Shown piece after piece: positions 25,090 through 36,700 of a stretch of 64,000 bases of DNA (the first letter of the stretch is position 1; the number at the start of each line of letters is the position of its first letter). The notes beneath the pieces were generated by a model, which did not search any database, was not told the DNA's origin, and was given only the letters and a program-made list of their open reading frames with translations. The stretch comes from Microcebus murinus (taxonomy: Eukaryota; Chordata; Mammalia; Primates; Cheirogaleidae), in the NCBI RefSeq assembly GCF_040939455.1, contig NC_134106.1, positions 82,157,001 through 82,221,000 of the forward strand, in the 5' to 3' direction. The translations under genes were made by a program, and so were the position numbers.

Positions 25090-25640
25090 AATATTTAGTG
25101 TCTACAATTCATCAGTGAACCAAGTAAATCATGGCTTCTTCAAGTGCAAGGATCGAAACCAATTACCATTAGTGACCATCGGGTGCAGCCGATCCTTTCT
25201 GTCCTGTTGCCTGAATCTCAATGATCTCCCAAGTGTGCCCATGCAATTTAACAGAAAGATCAATATACCACAGCAGTTAGCGGCAGCTCTCTTGAAGTGC
25301 TTCACAAAACATGCTACATTTCTCTACCGAATAAATGTCAAAACATTCCAACAGCTACAATTCTTGGGAGAAATCGTTCTTCTGAAACATTATTGACATA
25401 CTTTAACCCACATTTCCCGCTGCTCGCAGGCTTCCTACTGGCCAGTCAATTCTGATTTGGCAAGAGCCACATCGACCCCTGCTGACTTGCTCAGTTGGCA
25501 TGAAAGATATCAGAATCTGGTAGATAGGTCTTGGGGTTCAAGGGTCAGTGGTCTAATGCTGACCCAAGGTCAAGGTGATGGCAACTTCTCTCCAGAGACT
25601 TGGCTTCATTTCTAATATGCCCTTGAAATCAATCAATACC
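25090..25640. other. Mixed-composition block, possible conserved non-coding sequence
   Basis: This block is visibly richer in G and C than its A+T-rich flanks, contains several CpG dinucleotides (for example in accatcgggtgcagccg near 25180 and tttcccgctgctcgcagg near 25414) and no repeat that I recognise. The frame at 25115-25396 (93 residues) shows no known domain. It could be a conserved non-coding element or an unrecognised old insertion; that is an inference from composition only. Confidence 0.3.
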
Positions 25641-25808
25641 ATCACAGAGCTTGCCTTCCTAAGCATAAAAGACTGCCTGATCTAAAGGATTCTAAGTTAC
25701 CTCTAGCAAACCAAGACCTTAAAGCCATGTCGGGGGATGGTGAAGCTGACTTTATTTCTCAATTCATGGAAACATCGTTTTTTAAACTTGACAGTGATTC
25801 AAATACAT
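25641..25808. other. Short unassigned spacer
   Basis: Nothing recognised before the following microsatellite. Confidence 0.35.
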
Positions 25809-25811
25809 ATG

Positions 25812-25844
<33 letters not shown>

Positions 25845-25905
25845 TGTATATATATAGGCACACATACACACACACTTATATGTATGATATATATTACACA
25901 TATAT
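25809..25905. repeat. Compound (TA)n/(CA)n microsatellite
   Basis: A pure TA run at about 25812-25833 is followed by mixed CA, TATG and TA units. Confidence 0.92.
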
Positions 25906-27014
25906 GAGAGAGAGAAAAATTTATTATCATTTTCATTTCAATGGATTATTTTTTGTTAGTTCACATCAGAAACTCACATTGTGACTACATTGGCCTAATT
26001 TTCATATAATGTGCTTTGATGTTTTTGAGATGTTCTTAGTTGCTGAAACCTGGAATGGACGTATTCCTTTGATGTTTGTTTTGTTTTTCTTCGTTTTGCG
26101 TCCTTTTTAACAACTCCCTCCTCCAAATCTATGGATCATTTTATTTGAAAATGTGAAAGTCTTCCAGACAGCATTGTGAGAAACAGTCCAACATAAGTGC
26201 ACGCAAAAAAAGCATTGCAGTTCGCCTAAGCTTTATGGTGATGTTTGCAAGAACAAGGACCCATCCGTGCTATCACACAGTTGAATGAATCTGACTCTGA
26301 CAGCAACATTGTAGATGGGCGACAGTGAAAATTATGACACAAAATGTGATAAGGTGTAACGAGTATTGTTCTAACAAAATGCGTTCTCTTAAAAATTTTG
26401 GAAACCAAGTTTATTATTATGTAACTAGATTAGACTATAATTCTAAAGAGAGCAGCTTAGTTTTAGTAATTCAGAAAGTTATAACAGGTACAGTGAATCA
26501 ACCATTGGATTTGGCTTCACAGGCAACCTTGCTGATGCTGTTTATTGGGTCTGCACTTCATACAGACCTATTCAAGATGAATTAATTAAGAAAGAAAGGT
26601 CTTTACAAAAAAAATGTTTTCTTTACGTTCTTTGAGGGCAAAATTATTCAGTGGAGTAAGCAAATATATATAATTGATAAAACATTCAGCAACTGGTAAT
26701 GGAGATATTAGAAAATATTAGCCTTGATTTTTCTCAATAAACATTAATCTCTGTGATAAACTTTCCTTGGACTTCACTTAAAATTATACACCCTTTTAAG
26801 CAAACAAGGGCCTCTTACTATTATCCATCATAATTAACAGACCTTGAAGATATGATATAAAGCCAATATTTTCATAATTCTTTTTTATTATCCTTTTCTC
26901 AAGAAATTATCCAAACACATGGGTTTAATATAAAAGTGGAAAAAGTCACATGAAGTTTCAAATATAACTTCCGTAGTAAAGGAGCAACTAGATATCTCAG
27001 AAAAAAAAAAATCA

Positions 27015-27017
<3 letters not shown>
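25906..27017. other. Unassigned sequence
   Basis: No family recognised. 26200-26590 contains two opposite-strand frames of 60 and 86 residues without known motifs. A poly-A run lies at 27001-27011. Confidence 0.4.
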
Positions 27018-27061
<44 letters not shown>

Positions 27062-27086
27062 CAAACACACACACACACACACACAC
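27018..27086. repeat. (TC)n and (CA)n microsatellite pair
   Basis: About 19 TC units (27018-27056), a short spacer, then about 11 CA units (27065-27086). It explains the arginine-glutamate frames on the reverse strand. Confidence 0.95.
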
Positions 27087-27699
27087 ATGCATCAATGATG
27101 TTTTAGATAACTATTTTATATATATATTTTAGGTTATGAGAACAAATCACTGAGGTAATATGTAAGAATTACCTGTAACCACAGTGTTACCAACATGAGA
27201 TGAAATTAAAAATGTAATAATATCCAGCATAGAATTTACCACACCCAACACACATATGAACAAGTAAGTTTCCTTGATTTATGTTCTGAGTGCTAGCAGT
27301 TGGCTGGAGATTTAATTTTTATGATTATATAGTTTGAATATTCTTTAAAATCAATCTCTAATTAAACTAAAAAGTATTATTAACATGTATTAAATTGCAG
27401 ATCTTATTCTTTAACCTGGAAGAAAATGAAATCCAGCCCATTTTAGAAGAGGATTCTTATAATTAATATAAAAATATTCATACATATTTTACATTCCATA
27501 TTTTTAAGCATTTTGAGGGCAGCATTATTCTCTGCTCCATACTATGCAAAATATACATTAATTATATTTTATGTCCCTCGTGAGTGCTTATATATTAATA
27601 TTTTCTCTGAAATTGCCTTTGAAAATCTAAATAGCCACTTCTTAAATATTCATGTTATATTTCTTACATCAGTTAATTTTCATATCATATTTAAGGTAG
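27087..27699. other. Unassigned A+T-rich sequence
   Basis: Nothing recognised. Confidence 0.4.
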
Positions 27700-27825
27700 G
27701 TATTTTTCCATGTTTTATGTCAGGAGGCCCTGAAAGATTAAGAAATCATTTCATATTTGGTTTCTAAACTCAGGGCTGTCTAAATCCAAAGCCCAGGCCT
27801 TTAAGCAATAAGCTATGCAACCTCT
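27700..27825 (-). mobile_element. MIR SINE tail, reverse orientation (weak)
   Basis: 'ctaaactcagggctgtctaaatcc', 'agcccaggcctttaagcaataagctatgc' parallels the reverse complement of the MIR tRNA-derived head. Weak match. Confidence 0.4.
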
Positions 27826-27894
27826 TCAAGATTATCCAAAGGTGACAGATAGGCTTATGGCCATCAGGAAGAAAAACTATCAAAAGAAATTGAT

Positions 27895-28060
27895 GCCTTA
27901 TTTATCATATTTGGAGATGACATCAAGCTAAGAGTAATTATTAATACAAATAATTACACAATCAGCATCCAAAAATATGTGGTAAACTTGGAGAGAAAAG
28001 GACATTAATTTTTAGTAACTCAATAGATGTAAATAATTGTTACAATTCTTGTTCCAGAAA
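27895..28060 (+). mobile_element. Probable L3/CR1 LINE reverse-transcriptase scrap
   Basis: Translated in forward frame, 'tttggagatgacatcaagcta' gives FGDDIKL, like the FADDTKL catalytic motif of CR1-group reverse transcriptases. It is followed by an ISIQKYVVNLER-type stretch that parallels RIQKDLDRLE of L3/CR1. Very old and short, so the assignment is tentative. Confidence 0.45.
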
Positions 28061-28134
28061 AATGGCAATAAAATAAGTAAACATAAACCTACTCCTCCTG
28101 GAGGTCAGAATGTGGGAGGCAAAGGTCAGCTGTA

Positions 28135-28312
28135 AGTTGTGGTTTAAGAGAAAGACACCTTGGATTTACAGTTCAGGTTTCGGAATTCACTCTGCTATTT
28201 CTGTTGTGTGGTCTTGGACGCATGACAATTTATTTGAAATTCTTTTTCCTCATCTAAAAGAAGAGGACAGCAATGTACACCTTCATTTCTAGCATTAACT
28301 GAAATAATGCAT
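28135..28312 (+). mobile_element. MIR SINE
   Basis: 'cagttcaggtttcggaattcactctgc', 'gtgtggtcttggacgcatgac' and 'ctttttcctcatctaaaagaagagg' follow the forward MIR order, including the tRNA-like 'ggtttcggaattc' B-box region. Confidence 0.7.
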
Positions 28313-28334
28313 ATTGCTAAAGAGGCCCACTAGA

Positions 28335-28865
28335 CAAAATGAATAAAAAATAAATACCCACATCAAAGGGCATTGTTTTGATATATTAGAACACCAGAGA
28401 TAAAGAAAAGATGCTTAAACACTTACTGAGTGGGAGGAGGGGAAAACCATATAGTAAATAGCTGATAGAGATGGCACCGAACTATTTAGCAGCAAGAACA
28501 GAAGCCAGTTATGATGTGGCATGCCAGCTAATCCCTAAAGTTCCATGTCGAGAGTCCCATGTCTAGGCAGATTATCAATAAAATATAAAGATACAATAAA
28601 AGCTTTCAAAACACACAAGGATGGCTTATCTCACATGTACCTTTTCTTAAGAAGCTACTCAGTAGAATGAAGAAAGGGATAAAAGAGAATATGGCAGACA
28701 GGATGACAGCAAAAGAAGCCAGAGTTGGCAGCTGTGTGGGAGGCTCAGAGAGAAACCTGCACACCCAGGTTTAGCAAGACGGGGCTAGAGAATGTTCCTA
28801 TGTAGGACAGGGTTCTGTCACGATTATGTGATGATCTGTTGGAGCATTGGAAGCAAAATAGAGAA
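28335..28865 (+). mobile_element. L1/HAL1-type ORF1-region fragment
   Basis: 'gattatcaataaaatataaagatacaata' and 'cttttcttaagaagctactcagtagaatg' correspond to the ORF1 C-terminal region of old L1 or HAL1 elements. It sits just 5' of an L1 3' UTR in the same orientation, so the two may be one element with its middle deleted. No open frame survives. Confidence 0.5.
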
Positions 28866-29160
28866 GTTGGTTAATTAATGGGTACAAAAATACAGTTAGA
28901 GAGAAGGAAATAGTTCTAGTGTTCAAATAGCACAACAGAGTAACTATATAGTTAATTTATTGTATGTTTCAAAGTAGCTAGAAAAGATTTGGAATGTTCT
29001 CAATACAAAGAAATGATAAATGTTTGAATTGTTGGGTACCCCAGTTACTCTGATTTGTTTATTACATATTGCATGCATGTATCAAAATATCACATGTACC
29101 CCAGAAACTTGTATGATCACCATGTACCCATCAAAAATATTTTAAAAATAAAAATAAAGA
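28866..29160 (+). mobile_element. L1 3' UTR and A-rich end (L1MA/L1PB-like)
   Basis: 'gggtacaaaaatacagttaga', 'ttctagtgttcaaatagcac', 'tacaaagaaatgataaatgtttgaa', 'atgtatcaaaatatcacatgtacccc' and an A-rich end with repeated aaaata units match the forward 3' UTR of primate-age L1s closely enough to be confident of the family. Confidence 0.85.
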
Positions 29161-30914
29161 AAATTAGCAAGTAAAAACAAAGGATAACATTTTGTAAAAC
29201 AATAGCAGGTATATAATAAAGCATGATAATAGATGAAATATCAACTCCTGTTCAAAAACAATTTGGATAAGAAAAAAATGTACTCGTCATAGCATATGAC
29301 TTGGTTCAAGTAAGAGTGACATTAATATTGTTATGGGAATGTTTCCATCAACAACTGATTTTAGCAAAAAATTATAATTATTAGGAATGTAAAGTTAAGA
29401 AAAGCAAAAGATTTATTTCCACACAAAGGCAATCAAAAGATAATATAAAATATATAATTCAAGTAATGTAAAAATAACCACAATATTTAGGAATCCTGTA
29501 TACTTAAACAACTTCTCACAAAACACACACCCACAGCTAAGAGTTCAATGTGTTTACACCTGGGGCTCAGCAAGACCTATATATTATTATGATCCTCTTA
29601 GTGATTGTTTCTGGCCTGATTCCCTAGGAGCACAGCCTGGGATGGGGCTTTCAGAGCACATGTTTTATTGAGAGAATGTTCCCCCAAAAGGAAATAAGGG
29701 AAGTAGAATAGAGCAAGCAGAGGCTGTCTCAGCAGGAGGGTAGCTTGGCCTGATCCCAACAGGAGCGTTAGAGATGACTTCACCACATGGTGATCGATCC
29801 CATTAGAGGTAGGGGCCTTCCATACCCTGTGTCAACCAGTCACTGTCTGTAGGCTGCCCTTGTAGGGGAAGTGAGGAGTGAACTTGGCCCAGAACTGTAC
29901 TCCCTGAGATGGGGACAGCTGTGATCCACTGGGAAACAGAAGTCACAGCGGCTGGGGGAAGGTATGTCCTGGGCTAGAAAAGGAATCTGGGACAGCATCT
30001 ACTGGAGCAAAATTTAATTTTTAAAATTATATACCTATCTACTTCTTTTGATTACTTAGAATTAATTTTAAAACAAAAAGTAAATTTGTAATATAATTAA
30101 CAACACCATGTGTTAAAAGAAACAAACATGAATTTTAGTTGGGTAGCAAGTTCATATGTATTAACAGTGTCATGTACCTACTAACCTGATCAATTTAACT
30201 TCCATCCCATCTTCTTGAGAAGATAGAGGTTGTCTGTCTTCATCTACTACATGCAGGTTACAAGTCGAAGAGCCAATATTGTAAGGGGGCATGAAGGAAT
30301 ATTTGTGGAGTAAAGTATGATGGTAAGAGGCCTAAAAATGTGCCATTTAAGGAATAGGTGAAGAAATTAGCAGTGTTTTGTCTGGAACGGGTTATGAAAG
30401 ATAGGATATCTAAGGATAATTTAGTTGAATTCAAATATTTAGAAGTCCTTTAGTCTACAAAGAGATTAGTCATTACACTTTTTCTATAATTTCAGAAGTT
30501 ATCAACAGGAAAACAGAAAGAACATTATGGGAAAGATATTTCACCTTATCCTAAGAAAAGATTATCTGACATGACACAGCTTTGGGTATGATAAGACCTG
30601 CCACGGGATACATGCACAGGTCAGACAATTTAATAATGGAGAATTAAAGACAGGATTCAAGCTTTGGAAGCACAAAGGTTAGTTCTGGAAGGTCTCTAAG
30701 GCATCTTCCCACCTCAGGTGTCAGCAACCCTAAGAGATTCCTGTAGAAGATGACCATGGTAAGAAGCCTATCCTATTTGGCCTACTCATCTTAGATTCTC
30801 TCTTTGCTGATGTCATAAAACTCTCCTTGAAATTTTGATCTTTCTGAAACATTCAATGAAGAAATCCTACAGGACCACACTCTTCTTGTCCACATGTGAT
30901 AGAACCACTGAATT
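29161..30914. other. Unassigned sequence with a GC-richer block
   Basis: No gene recognised. 29590-29990 is distinctly richer in G and C than its flanks and reads like repeat-derived sequence (for example tctggcctgattccctagg), but I cannot name the family. The rest is A+T-rich. Confidence 0.4.
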
Positions 30915-31060
30915 TATTTAGTTATCCAGCAGATGGTATTGAGTACTTTCCATGCTTTTCAATACTCATTTGGAAGGTATTGATAGGGCTTTGAACAAGA
31001 CCAAGAAGCTCCCTCTGTTATGAAACTTGCATTCATTGGCTCATCTGGGCAGACATCCTG
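30915..31060 (-). mobile_element. L2 LINE fragment, reverse orientation (weak)
   Basis: 'ttatccagcagatggtattgagtac', 'gctttgaacaagaccaagaagctcc' and 'gaaacttgcattc' resemble the reverse complement of the L2 3' region. Weak. Confidence 0.4.
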
Positions 31061-31745
31061 GAAAATGGAGATGAGGATGTTCTTACAAAGCAAAGGAAGA
31101 TTCAGAATTATGGATTCCATGTCAAGACCAACAACAACAGCAACAACAACAAAAATTCTCCAAAGGGCAAAAACAAAATAATAGCTTGGAGTAAAAGGCA
31201 CAGGGCAGATTAGTATGCTGCCTTTTGAACTGTATAGTTTACCCAGCCCAGTTTTGTGAGGATTTTGTTTAAATTCTTAATGCAATTATGTTTTGCAATT
31301 CAGAATATTTCAGTGGCCCAAGAACTGTGAAAACTTGAGTCCTCTCTGTTTTAACTGATGGAGCAGTACGTCCACATAGTGAGGTGGGATCTCCAGCCGG
31401 GGTGCAGGAGCAAAGATAGTTCTCACAGATCCAGGGTGACCATGCAGAGAAGGCCATTTTCATGTGGCAAACTAGCTCTCAATGTTTGTCAGCCCATTAA
31501 TGGGTTAAAAATCAACAAACCCTAATGTTGTCCTTGGACAAGGAAAGCTTGCTCTCCAGTTGCTACAGGCCCAGCAATTTACCATCAGGCCCAACCTATC
31601 TATCACATTGTATGTTGGTTGCCATCTGACATCACCTGGAATGGCCTGAAAGTTTCATGAGCAAAAAAGCTTGTTTTTCAATTCTTTTCACTTTTCAGTG
31701 TCCAAACATCTGGAATATGTCTAGTAGACACTTTATTTGATTGGT
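31061..31745. other. Unassigned sequence
   Basis: A (CAA)n patch lies at about 31130-31154. No other feature recognised. Confidence 0.4.
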
Positions 31746-31763
31746 GGACTGGGTGGTATTTAT

Positions 31764-31933
<170 letters not shown>

Positions 31934-31936
31934 TAA

Positions 31937-32099
31937 ATAACCCTTTTTCTTTTTTTATTGTGGTTTTTAGGATAATTTTAATAAGATTTAGCAAACGTCA
32001 GTCTTTTAAAAAGTTATATTGGTACTAAATACACTAGAAATATTATTCAATACATTTAGCTCATCTTGCTGAATACCAGCACAGAAGTATTATAAAATG
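31937..32099. other. Short A+T-rich unassigned spacer
   Basis: Nothing recognised. Confidence 0.4.
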
Positions 32100-32407
32100 T
32101 GGTCCCCAACCCCTGGGCAGTGACCGGGTACTGGTCCGTGGCCTGTTTGGAGCCTGTCTGCATATCACTTGCTGAGCTCTGCACCCCCAACCCCAAACCC
32201 TGTGGAAAAATTATCTTCCATGAAACTTAGGAACTGGGTGGCACAGTAGGAGGTGAGCAGTGGGCCAGCGAGTGAAGATTCATCTGTATTTTCAGCCGCT
32301 CCCCATCGCTCACATCATTGCCTGAGCTCTGCCCTTCCCAACCCATCCGTGGAAAAATGATCTTCTATGAAACTGGCCCCTGGTGCCAAAAAGGTTGGGG
32401 AACGCTG
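32100..32407 (+). mobile_element. Non-autonomous hAT-type DNA transposon, copy A
   Basis: The ends are inverted: tggtccccaacccctgg at the left and aaaaggttggggaacgctg at the right correspond to the CAGTGGTCCCCAACC-type terminus of a mammalian hAT family. Interior landmarks 'ggtgagcagtgggccagcgagtgaagattcatctgtatt' and a 'gtggaaaaattatcttccatgaaac' pair, one near each end, agree. No transposase is present. I am not certain of the family name. A second copy lies at 50580-50896 in the same orientation. Confidence 0.75.
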
Positions 32408-32583
32408 TAAATAATTATTTACTCTTTCCAGAAGTAGGAATTCGTGTCTTTACGCTAGTATGTTCTTCGCTAGCCACTGAGGATCAGAATGGATTTGCTG
32501 TCTGTGCCCACGTCCTCACTGTCTGCTCTAGGCTTGTAATGGAGTGTCCCACACACCTCACCCACGTTGTCATATTTTTCTTT
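32408..32583. other. Short unassigned spacer
   Basis: Mixed-composition sequence; nothing recognised. Confidence 0.35.
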
Positions 32584-32758
32584 GGCTGGGTGTGGTGGGC
32601 TCCTGTAGTCCCAACTACTTGGGAGGCTTAGGCCGCAGGGTCACTTGAACCCAGGAGTCTGAGGCTGTAGTGAGCTATGACTGCACCACTGCACTCCAGC
32701 ATGGATGGCAGAATGAAAACACATCTCTGAAAAACAGAAACAAAAATATCTCTGAAAA
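32584..32758 (+). mobile_element. Alu-related monomer
   Basis: 'ggctgggtgtggtgggctcctgtagtcccaactacttgg' followed by 'gaacccaggagtctgaggctgtagtgagctatgactgcaccactgcactccagcatgg' is a 7SL-derived single arm, followed by an A-rich tail with a short duplicated aacatctctgaaaaa-type unit. Confidence 0.85.
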
Positions 32759-32861
32759 ATAGAGCCCAGAAACTTCACTTACTACCACCACCTCCCACAG
32801 ACTCTCCATAGTGAGTAAGAAACCCTCTTAATATGATTCTCAGTACTGAAGTTCTCTATTA

Positions 32862-33005
32862 TCCTGTGGCAGAGCTCCTTGGGTCCAGATGCCAGCTCTG
32901 CATAGTGTTATGTGATCCTAGACAAGTTATGTAACTTTTGTGTGCCTTAATTTCCCCATCATTAAAATGGGACAATAGGACCTACCTCACAGTGTTGCTT
33001 TAAAA
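32862..33005 (+). mobile_element. MIR SINE
   Basis: Clear forward MIR: 'gtgatcctagacaagttatgtaacttttgtgtgcc', 'aatttccccatcattaaaatggga' and 'ctacctcacagtgttg'. Confidence 0.85.
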
Positions 33006-33609
33006 ATTGAAAATTTAATTAATTAATTTTTAAAAATATAGCTATTATCTAGAAATTATGGTAAATTAGCATATTGATGGATCAAATCATCTGATATAAT
33101 GTCAATGATTTTTATCTTGAACCCATTGAAAGGATTAGGAAACGAGAAGGCTTTCTACCTATTTATTGAAAGGAGACTTGACTGGGCTGGTCATGTGGGG
33201 GCTGCAGTTCTTCTAGACATGCATATATGAGGGAAGGAAATCTGCAAAAAAGTGGCTGATAGAACTGAGGACATGTACCTTATTTTTGAATGTAGAGTAA
33301 TGAAGTAATAATGAGACAATTGGAGAATTCCTTTGTACATATTTCATAATTGCTTTCACAGACATCTCTATTGTACCATACAATATTGCTTATACTAATA
33401 CCCAAACAAAACATTCCTCTGACAAAAAGTTTGCTTTTGCAGAAAAAAAACTGAGAAAGAGAAATGAGAGAAGAAATGTCTTCTCACCATGGATAATAGC
33501 AAATTTGGACCAAACTATTGTGCAAGGGATTTTCTGAGGAAACTACCTTTTTCAACAATTGTAACAGACTGTCTGTCCCTACAGCACACTTATCTATGTA
33601 GCTCTCAGG
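33006..33609. other. Unassigned sequence
   Basis: Nothing recognised. Confidence 0.4.
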
Positions 33610-33776
33610 GCCCTGCAACCCCGAGGGTGGTCCTGGCATGAGGAACTTCACCATCCTGGAGCTCTTTACAAAAGAACATTCTCAGGCCCCACTCAGGACA
33701 GACTAAATCAGAACTTGCATTTTAACAAGATTCCCTGGTGGCTCACATGCTGGTCAAAGTTTGAGAAGTGCTGATG
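33610..33776 (+). mobile_element. MER5/MER20-type hAT-Charlie element
   Basis: 'aacattctcaggccccactcaggacagactaaatcagaa' at the centre and the end 'ctggtcaaagtttgagaagtgctg' are typical of the short non-autonomous hAT-Charlie families; the consensus ends in ...TTTGAGAACCACTG. The left end is more decayed. Confidence 0.72.
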
Positions 33777-36700
33777 TAGCACATGCCACTCAGAAATGAG
33801 TTTGGTTTTGTTTTAAAATGGATGCATCTAAATAATCATTTAGTTCCTTGATTGCTGCTGAAGTAAACCCAGGTAACCTTTCTCCACAAACATTCTAAGT
33901 CTAGGTTTTAAATTTTTATCCATTTCAGTTGTTTCCTACTTCTTTTTTCAAACTGGAAGTAACTTTGCAGAGTCTCTTCAGTTTAAATTTTGCAGCCCTG
34001 TGTGTTTTGCTGTTCTTACAGAAGTAGATGAGGCAGCAGTCCTTAGACCATGTCCAATGGGAATGCTGGGAATGGAGTATGGGAAGAAATAAAGATAAGA
34101 GGCACACAACAAATATATGGCTTCATATTGGTGCTACCATGAATGCCTCTTGATTTCTACCACTCTATAATTTTCATATAATTCTACTGCTTCTATCATT
34201 ATTATACAGCTCTGGGAAATATAAATAGCACCATAAAGATATATTTATTTCCAGTTAAGAGCAGAGGTAGAGAGAACTCAATATTATCTCTTTTTTTTAA
34301 AAAACAAGCTTTACTTATATACCTCCTCTAGTACTATTTAATGACCTTTTCTTTATACTATCAGACATACATAACTAAACCTAATGATATTCATCTATGG
34401 TGATATTTATAAACTTGATATGTAAAAACATTCTTGCCCATTCATAAACTCTGCCCTCTAAGATTCTGATAAACAGATGTATAATGCAAACTCCCTGTTT
34501 TGCTTATTAATTTCTGAAGAATAAATGAAAATGATCAGCAATAAACTACTTTATCAGTGTCCTTGTCAGGATTACTTTACTAAATGCTAAATGGGGCAGG
34601 GGTGGGGGAGTAGTGTAAACTATCTGTTAGATTATATGCATCTTCAATGGACTTTTTAACTCAATAAATGTTAAAATAAAATGTAATGCTTTTCCTGAAA
34701 ATTTTAACTAATAATTGCATTCATTCTAGATTGGAACCTAAAATGTATTCTCCCTCAGACACGAAGCTTTTGTAAATATAAGTAAGAAATGCTATGATAA
34801 GTTCAGAGAGAGATCCTGGGCAAAGGTAAAAAGTTTTCATATCTCAGTACCTTTTAGCAGCACTTTCCCCTGCCTTTTGAACAAGGGCCCCCAGTTTTTA
34901 TTTTGCACCATGCAAAATAAATGAATCTACTGGCTCACCTACTTAACACTTAGCTTTTGCATATCATGGATCAGGTCAGGGTGTCTAATCAGCCAGCAGA
35001 ACATTTCTTGCTTTACATTGCCCACACCTCAGCCCATGTAGACATATGCAGCAGTTTTTGGTGTTTTCCTATTTAGAATTTCAATTTGCTCATTTAGAGA
35101 CGATACCAAAAATTAAAATAACCTTTTTGTGGGGAGAGGCAATTTATTAGAAATGGGAGATTATGGAAATCAAAAGATTATCACTGCCCTTTAAAGAAAA
35201 AATTGACCTGAAATATCTTTAGAAGTAATGCCACTAGGTTCCTACTCTCCTTCCCTATCTTCTAAGAAGACTGACCCATGGGTAGAGTGATCATCTATCC
35301 CAGGTCACCTAGGACAGACCCAGTTTCCACATGTGAATCAGGAATAATTATTAATAGTCCCTTCACCCACCTTTAACTCTCAAAAGTGGTCTGGCTTGGA
35401 TGATTAATTGCTTGGTCACTACACACCTAGACAGTAAGTGCCACAATAGGTGCAGAAAGGGAAGGAATTAGCCAGACTCTGGGCACCTTCTCTCAGAATT
35501 TTTAATCATCATCCTTCCAGAACACTGAACACAAAAATTCACTATGGTGATTTTTTGTATAATAGTTACGTGCAGGAGCACACTCCAGTGCTCTCTTTCT
35601 GGAAGATAGTTTTCTCTGTCTGTAATACACAGCTTCATGGTGAGTGGTTTATTTTGACTCTTTAGTATGGAAATAGGCACAACCCATCATGGAAAACATC
35701 AAGTACTAGAGGTATGGAATTGAGGGCTTGCATTGAGAGGGTGGACAGAAACGCACAGTTTGAAGTGGTGAACTGATCAAACAGTGAGTTGGTGGGGGAG
35801 GTTAGAAAAGGTATAAACGTTTATATTTACATTGGCAGTACAAAACTATAGAAATGGGTCTTTATTAAGACCTAAAGGACTCCAAATTCAGTAACTCACT
35901 GTATAAGTCAAACAATTTTCAGTTGCAAGAACAGAAAACCCCAAATCAACTCCAACTGAAGAGAATGAAAGAATGGTGGTTGTGAAATGTATTGACTCAA
36001 ATACAAACAAAACAAAACAAAAACAAATATAGAGCAAGATGGATTCCAGATATAGCCCAGTAGTTGCACTGTTTCTTTTCTTCCCTTGGCTTTGCCTTCT
36101 ACCATCTAGCACTGAGGTTCATGTCTCTTGCGATTTTGCAGCCTTTCTCGAAAACATCCTGTAAGGAAAAGGATGGTTTCTTTCAGTCGTCCTTCTGGAA
36201 GACCGAACCTTCTTTCGCAGCAGCCTTGAAGAAAGCGTTTTCTAATGTCACAGTGATCCTCAATAGGTACAAGAACATTATTGCTGTTTTAAATTTCAAA
36301 ATAGAAAAGTAAAAAGTAAAACATGAGAAGCATGTGGTTTAAGATACTGGTGACCCTAGGGTGAGGAGAGAGGGCAATGGAATTGGACAGCCACAGGGAG
36401 TGTCACACACTTAACCCTGTGCTACATAGTAAGCTCGGGAACCTGTGCCATCAATCAAAGATAATGAGTAATCCAATGCTCAGCTTAAAAGAAACGTAGT
36501 CAAAGTAATACAATTCCTAATATTATGAAATATCAACATTTTAAAGAAAAAACTTTTGTAGCAATTTTTATATTTCCAGAGTAATAGAAATGGCATAGAT
36601 CTATCTGTGTTAATGTTCACAATCATACATTTAAAAACAAAGGGTGAGCATTTTTTGGTCGGAAACTTTAAATGATTTCTTCTTAAGCTCATTGTTTCAT

